From an uncultured Chthonomonas sp. (lineage in GTDB: Bacteria > Armatimonadota > Chthonomonadetes > Chthonomonadales > CAJBBX01), in NCBI GenBank assembly GCA_903951425.1, contig CAJBBX010000148.1, positions 33,790-97,789 of the forward strand: a DNA stretch of 64,000 nucleotides, given 5' to 3'. The notes below the pieces were generated by a model. The model was not told the origin of the DNA. It saw nothing but the letters and a program-made list of their open reading frames with translations, and did no database searches. The translations under genes were made by a program, and so were the position numbers. Within the stretch, counting starts at the first letter, position 1. Every line of letters begins with the position of its first letter. This document shows, in pieces, positions 60,455 through 64,000 of the stretch.

Positions 60455-62326
60455 ATGCTTCGCCACACCGAGAGCAATGCCAAGCTCCGCGAGAAGCTCG
60501 GCTCGCTGCCCCAGAAGCCCGGATGCTACCTCTACCGCGACGTTCGCGGCCAGGTGATCTACGTGGGTAAGGCGGTGAACCTGCGGAGCCGGGTCCGCTC
60601 CTACTTCCAGGCCGGCGCCAACCACACGCCCAAGGTGCGGCGACTGGTGCATGAGGTCTGCGATCTGGAGTGGTTTGTCACCGAGACGGAGTTGGAGGCG
60701 CTCGTCCTCGAGTGCAACCTCATCAAGCGGCACAGGCCCCACTTCAACGTCCGCCTGCGCGACGACAAGCACTACCCCTACATCTGCCTCACCACGTCCG
60801 AGCCCTTCCCGCGGCTCATGATGACGCGGCGCATCCGGCAGGACGGCAACCGCTACTTCGGCCCCTACACGGGCGCGAGGCCGGTCTACGCCATCATGGA
60901 CCTGATGAAGCGTATCTTCCCCGTCGTGTCCTGCGGCAAGCGGTTCACGGGCGAGGCGGTGCAGAAGCCCTGCATCTACCACAGCATGGGCCAGTGCCTG
61001 GCGCCCTGCGCGGGGTTGGCAAAGGCCGAGGAGTACGCGCGCGCCGTCCGCGATGCCACCACCTTCCTCGAGGGCAAGCAGGAGCGCATCCTGAACGACC
61101 TGCGCCGCCGCATGGCCCGCGCCTCCGATGCGCTGCAGTTCGAGGTCGCCGCCCGCCTGCGCGATCAGATCTCCGCGGTGGAACAGGTGCTGTCGCGGCA
61201 GAAGGTGATCAGCTCCCGCCTGGTCGATCAGGATGTGGTGGCGCTGGTGGCCGAAGACGGCGGCGCCTGCGTGCAGATGTTCTACATCCGGGGCGGCAAG
61301 CTCATCGGCCAGAACAGCTACCTGCTGGAAGGCGCCGACGCCGAGGAGCCCACCGGCGCAGCCGTCCAGGAGTTCGTCAAGCAGTACTACCAGAACGCCG
61401 CCTACGTGCCGCAGGAGGTGCTGCTCCCATGCGACATCGACGAGGCGAGCATCATCGAATCGTGGCTCCGGCAGAAGCGCGGCAGCAAGGTCGAGATCTC
61501 CGTGCCGCTCCGGGGCGACAAGAAGCGCCTCGTGGAGATGGCCACCGAGAACGCCTCCGATGCCATGGGGCGTATGCGGGCCGAAGTGCGGGCGCGGCTG
61601 GGCAACACCGATAGGGCCCTCGCCGACCTGGCCCAGGCGCTGGGCCTCGACGGCCCTCCCCACCGCATCGAGTGCTACGATATCTCCAACTTCCAGGCCG
61701 AGGCCTTCGTCGGCTCCATGGTGGTCTGCGAGGGCGGGATGATGACCAAGCAGGAGTATCGGCGCTTCCGCATCCGCGAACATGAGGGCCGGGCCGACGA
61801 CCCAGGCATGATGCGTGAGGTGCTCACGCGTCGCCTGCGCGACGGCGTCGCCGGCGATGAGAAGTTCGCCCGAATGCCGGACCTCATCATCGTCGACGGC
61901 GGCTCGGGCCAGCTCACAGCGGCGCTTGCGGCGATGGAGGAGGTGGGCGTCCGCTTGCCCGTCTGCGGCCTGGCGAAGCGGTTCGAGCTGCTCATCGTCC
62001 CGGACCGCGAGGAGCCCGTGGCGCTGGAGCGCACATCGCAGGCGCTCTACCTGGTGCAGCGCATCCGCGACGAGGCGCACCGGTTCGCCAACGCCTACCG
62101 CGTCATGGTCCAGGCCAAGCGTCAGACGAAGAGCGTGCTGGACGCGGTGCCGGGCATCGGACCCAAGCGGCGCAAGGCGCTGGTGAAGCACTTCGGCAGC
62201 ATCGCCCGGATCAAGTCAGCCGAAGTGGATGAGTTGTCCGCCGCGCCGGGCATGAACCAGTCTGTCGCCTTGAGCCTCTATACCTACCTGCGCGAAGCGG
62301 CGCCGCCCGCCGCCGAGACGCCCTGA
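60455..62326 (+). CDS. uvrC: Excinuclease ABC subunit C
   Basis: 623 residues. GIY-YIG nuclease domain at about 15-95 (PGCYLYRDVRGQVIYVGKA), UVR segment near 205-240, the C-terminal RNase H-like nuclease with CYDISNFQAEAFVGSMVV, IVDGGSGQL and DREEPVALER, then two helix-hairpin-helix motifs (VPGIGPKRRKALVKHFG; SAAPGMNQSVAL). It makes both cuts in nucleotide excision repair. Housekeeping genes resume here after the sugar locus. Confidence 0.97.
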   Translation: MLRHTESNAKLREKLGSLPQKPGCYLYRDVRGQVIYVGKAVNLRSRVRSYFQAGANHTPKVRRLVHEVCDLEWFVTETELEALVLECNLIKRHRPHFNVRLRDDKHYPYICLTTSEPFPRLMMTRRIRQDGNRYFGPYTGARPVYAIMDLMKRIFPVVSCGKRFTGEAVQKPCIYHSMGQCLAPCAGLAKAEEYARAVRDATTFLEGKQERILNDLRRRMARASDALQFEVAARLRDQISAVEQVLSRQKVISSRLVDQDVVALVAEDGGACVQMFYIRGGKLIGQNSYLLEGADAEEPTGAAVQEFVKQYYQNAAYVPQEVLLPCDIDEASIIESWLRQKRGSKVEISVPLRGDKKRLVEMATENASDAMGRMRAEVRARLGNTDRALADLAQALGLDGPPHRIECYDISNFQAEAFVGSMVVCEGGMMTKQEYRRFRIREHEGRADDPGMMREVLTRRLRDGVAGDEKFARMPDLIIVDGGSGQLTAALAAMEEVGVRLPVCGLAKRFELLIVPDREEPVALERTSQALYLVQRIRDEAHRFANAYRVMVQAKRQTKSVLDAVPGIGPKRRKALVKHFGSIARIKSAEVDELSAAPGMNQSVALSLYTYLREAAPPAAETP

Positions 62327-62336
62327 ACGGAGCCCC

Positions 62337-62846
62337 ATGCCACCCTCCCTGTCGCCCGCTGAAGAGTTGAAGCACGTCCTCGTCTACACCGACGGCGCCT
62401 GCCAGGGCAACCCCGGCCCCGGCGGCTGGGCGGCCGTCATGGTCTACGGCGACAAGCGCCGCGAGATGTCCGGCGGGTTCCGGCGCACGACGAACAACCG
62501 CATGGAGCTGATGGGCGCCATTGAGGCCCTGAAGGCCATGCGCTACCCCTGCGCCGTGACGCTCACCACCGACTCCGAATACCTTAAGAAGAGCATCGAA
62601 CTGGGCTGGGCGCGGAAGTGGAAGTCGAACAACTGGATGCGCCAGGGTGAGCGCGTGCCCAACTCGGACCTATGGATCGAGTTGCTCGGCCTGCTGGACG
62701 TCCACAAGGTCACGATCGTCTGGGTGCGCGGCCACACCGGCCACCCGGAGAACGAGCGGTGCGACAAGCTTGCCGTAGTGGCATCTCGTGCGCCGGAGCT
62801 GCCCGAGGACGCCGGCTACCACCCAGCCGCCAAGGCCAAGAGGTAA
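62337..62846 (+). CDS. rnhA: Ribonuclease HI
   Basis: 169 residues. YTDGACQGNPGPGGWAAV carries catalytic Asp19, MELMGAIEAL has Glu57, TTDSEYLKKSI has Asp79, and HTGHPENERCDKLA holds the last Asp. It removes RNA from RNA:DNA hybrids. The gene starts 10 bases after uvrC. The last 15 residues are a lysine/proline-poor tail without family match. Confidence 0.96.
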   Translation: MPPSLSPAEELKHVLVYTDGACQGNPGPGGWAAVMVYGDKRREMSGGFRRTTNNRMELMGAIEALKAMRYPCAVTLTTDSEYLKKSIELGWARKWKSNNWMRQGERVPNSDLWIELLGLLDVHKVTIVWVRGHTGHPENERCDKLAVVASRAPELPEDAGYHPAAKAKR

Positions 62847-62869
62847 GCTGGCGCCGCCGTCCGAGCTCC

Positions 62870-62912
62870 GGGGCATCCTTCGGCGGGGCCTCATGATGAC
62901 GCCAAGGGCGGC
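62870..62912. repeat. Degenerate copy of a short palindromic repeat
   Basis: GGGGCATCCTTCGGC followed by CATGATGACGCCAAGGGCGG resembles the better copy at 63820-63862 (GGGGGTCCTTCCGC, then GTCAGGATGACGGCAAGGGC). It lies 24 bases after the rnhA stop and before the broken acyltransferase gene. A perfect six-pair hairpin CGGGCC-GAA-GGCCCG follows at 62933-62947. Confidence 0.55.
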
Positions 62913-62962
62913 CGCGCCGTATTGACCGTGACCGGGCCGAAGGCCCGAAGGGAGGCCGTACC

Positions 62963-63583
62963 GTGATGGCCATCCGGCTCTTGCGCTCAGTGGCCCGGGC
63001 CTCCTACCTGCTGGGTCGGCTTCGAGCGCGGGGGCTCAGCTTGCCATAAGGGCCGCTGTTTGGCCGCCATGGGGCCGGGTTCCGGTTCGATCCCTACGCC
63101 GCGTACACGTACGCGACCATCTTCGCCGGCGACCACGTGAACCTGGGTCATGGTGCAACCATGCTCGCGGCCAACAGCCGCATCGTGTTGGGAAGCCACG
63201 TGATCTTCGGCCCCGGGGTCATGGTCTACGCCGGCAACCACAACACGGGCCAACAGGGCCGGTTCATGGCCGACGTCACAGAGAAGCGGCCGGAGGATGA
63301 CCTCGAGGTCGTGTTTGAGGATGACATCTGGGTGGGCGGCGGCTCGATCATCCTGCAAGGCGTTACCGTGGGGCGCGGCTCCGTGATCGGCGCCGGTTCG
63401 GTCGTCGTGCGCGACGTGCCGCCGTATTGCCTCGTGGCGGGGGTTCCCGCCAGGCCTTTGAAGGCGCGTTGGACACTGGACGGGGTCATCGCCCACGAGG
63501 CCCTGCTCTACCCAATCAACGAGCGGCTGGGCCGAGAGGCCCTCTCCGCCGCGTGGCAGGCGGCAGGGCTACCCGGTTCGTGA
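62963..63583 (+). pseudogene. Left-handed beta-helix acyltransferase, interrupted by an in-frame stop
   Basis: GTG 62963 (or ATG 62966) follows GGAGG by 7-10 bases. The frame encodes MAIRLLRSVARASYLLGRL and on to RGLSLP, then TAA at 63047-63049, and continues in the same frame as GPLFGRHGAGFRFDPYAAYTYA and the whole hexapeptide domain (SHVIFGPGVMVYAGNHN; EDDIWVGGGSIILQGVTVG; IGAGSVVVRDVPPY). It aligns without gap to the intact gene at 29062, where RRPLFAHCGRNVRFDP sits at the same place. So one nonsense change broke a paralogue. Restart at 63137 would lack the first 58 residues. Confidence 0.8.
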
Positions 63584-63610
63584 GCCGGGCTACCCGCTGT
63601 TGCTCTGGCC

Positions 63611-63635
63611 CTCGCCGTCATCCTGAGTGGTCCTC
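63611..63635. repeat. Short repeat copy (GCCGTCATCCTGAG type)
   Basis: CTCGCCGTCATCCTGAGTGG contains GCCGTCATCCTGAG (63615-63628), which recurs exactly at 63889-63902. It begins 28 bases after the broken acyltransferase gene. Confidence 0.5.
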
Positions 63636-63700
63636 TTGACGTGGTGTAGGGCTCAAGGCTGCCACATTCCTAGGTCAGAGAAGTGGCGGTCTTGACCCGC

Positions 63701-63743
63701 ACGGCCCTTGCCCTTGACGTCGCCCTGAACGAAGTGAAGGGCC
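63701..63743. repeat. 43-bp direct repeat, copy 1
   Basis: Starts ACGGCCCTTGCCCTTGACGT and ends CGAAGTGAAGGGCC. It matches 63958-64000 at 42 of 43 bases; the one difference is GAAG here and GACG there. The 3' half (CCTGAACGAAGTGAAGGGCC) resembles the CCTGAGCGAAGCGAAGGA-type repeats common in many bacteria. Confidence 0.8.
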
Positions 63744-63819
63744 CCGATGCCGGCGCTACGGTGGCTTGCTTGGAGGCTTGCGCTTCGCGCCGGGGTATGA
63801 GGGTGCGGTGGCTCACGCC

Positions 63820-63927
63820 GGGGGGTCCTTCCGCTTCGCGTCAGGATGACGGCAAGGGCGGCGCGGCGGCGGGACGGCCTTTGCCTTTGCCGTCATCCTG
63901 AGGCCGCGACGGGCCGAAGGACCCCCC
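63820..63927. repeat. Large imperfect inverted repeat
   Basis: GGGGGGTCCTTCCGC...TCAGGATGACGGCAAGGGC (63820-63859) faces GCCTTTGCCGTCATCCTGA...GGCCGAAGGACCCCCC (63884-63927). The inner TCAGGATGACGGCAA stem is perfect. It is a mobile or REP-like palindrome rather than a gene. The stretch 63584-64000 has no supported gene; a 72-residue open frame at 63683 runs through repeats. Confidence 0.7.
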
Positions 63928-63957
63928 GTAGGCCGCCCGCCGCGTCCGCGGCCCCGT

Positions 63958-64000
63958 ACGGCCCTTGCCCTTGACGTCGCCCTGAACGACGTGAAGGGCC
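63958..64000. repeat. 43-bp direct repeat, copy 2 (reaches window end)
   Basis: Begins ACGGCCCTTGCCCTTGACGT and ends CGACGTGAAGGGCC at the last base of the window, so the repeat may extend further. One mismatch to copy 1 at 63701-63743. The 214 bases between copies hold the inverted repeat at 63820-63927. Confidence 0.8.

Noticed and set aside
60440..62191. 583-residue minus-strand open frame opposite uvrC
   Set aside because: uvrC is unmistakable; the antisense frame is Leu/His/Asp-rich without any family feature.
63683..63901. 72-residue open frame near the window end
   Set aside because: It runs across direct and inverted repeats and has no ribosome site or homologue pattern.

Overview
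High-GC bacterial chromosome segment, nearly all coding on the + strand. The DUF1559-type prepilin at 4231-5028 (N-terminal [19 protein letters not shown] followed by [13 protein letters not shown], with a C-terminal FADGH motif) is the style seen in Armatimonadota and, less often, Planctomycetota. With the sugar-hydrolase and SGNH proteins beside it, I infer an Armatimonadota-like organism. This is inference from family style, not a phylogeny.

Layout. 1-5299: end of a large glycoside hydrolase, a secreted SGNH-type protein, a prepilin with a near-consensus sigma70 promoter, and a small membrane protein. 5315-10000: a strong hairpin, then the long-form helicase Lhr, possibly read from a leaderless transcript. 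10055-10994: a frameshifted Panacea-type antitoxin-like gene and a frameshifted partner. 11089-13817 (- strand): two S41 C-terminal processing peptidase homologues, one of which has lost its Ser-Lys dyad. 14015-19648: rpiB, glyA, dCMP deaminase, a WecA/TagO-like transferase with several conserved residues replaced, wecB and a PerM/AI-2E protein. This gene order resembles the rpiB-glyA-(upp)-comEB-tagO-mnaA neighbourhood of Firmicutes.

19782-60443 is one very large surface-polysaccharide locus of about 40 kb. It starts with a Wzz/BY-kinase carrying a Tyr-Gly tail and a Wza-like exporter, closed by a strong hairpin. Next come nucleotide-sugar genes (rmlC, capE/F/G for L-FucNAc, rmlA), a deacetylase-like protein, an acyltransferase, an ABC exporter pair (Wzm/Wzt), glycosyltransferases, a WecE-type aminotransferase, a sialic-acid-type module (neuB, neuC, neuA plus a 2-hydroxyacid dehydrogenase), two more left-handed beta-helix acyltransferases and a CDP-paratose-epimerase-like protein. 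The last part has more glycosyltransferases, two O-antigen polymerase/ligase-like proteins, a second sugar aminotransferase, a UDP-glucuronate epimerase-like protein, a Wzx-like flippase and methyltransferases. Genes are tightly packed, often with ATGA, GTGA, TTGA or CTGA stop/start overlaps, which implies translational coupling. Both an ABC-type and a Wzx/Wzy-type assembly route are encoded, so the locus may make two polymers.

60455-62846: uvrC and rnhA. 62870-64000: a nonsense-interrupted acyltransferase paralogue embedded in short palindromic repeats, including a 43-bp direct repeat with one mismatch. I saw no rRNA, tRNA, CRISPR array, transposase or phage genes. I did not find a wholly new system. 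The most unusual items are the inactivated S41 paralogue, the divergent WecA-like enzyme, the probable non-AUG start at 51105, the broken Panacea pair, and the mixed two-route polysaccharide locus.
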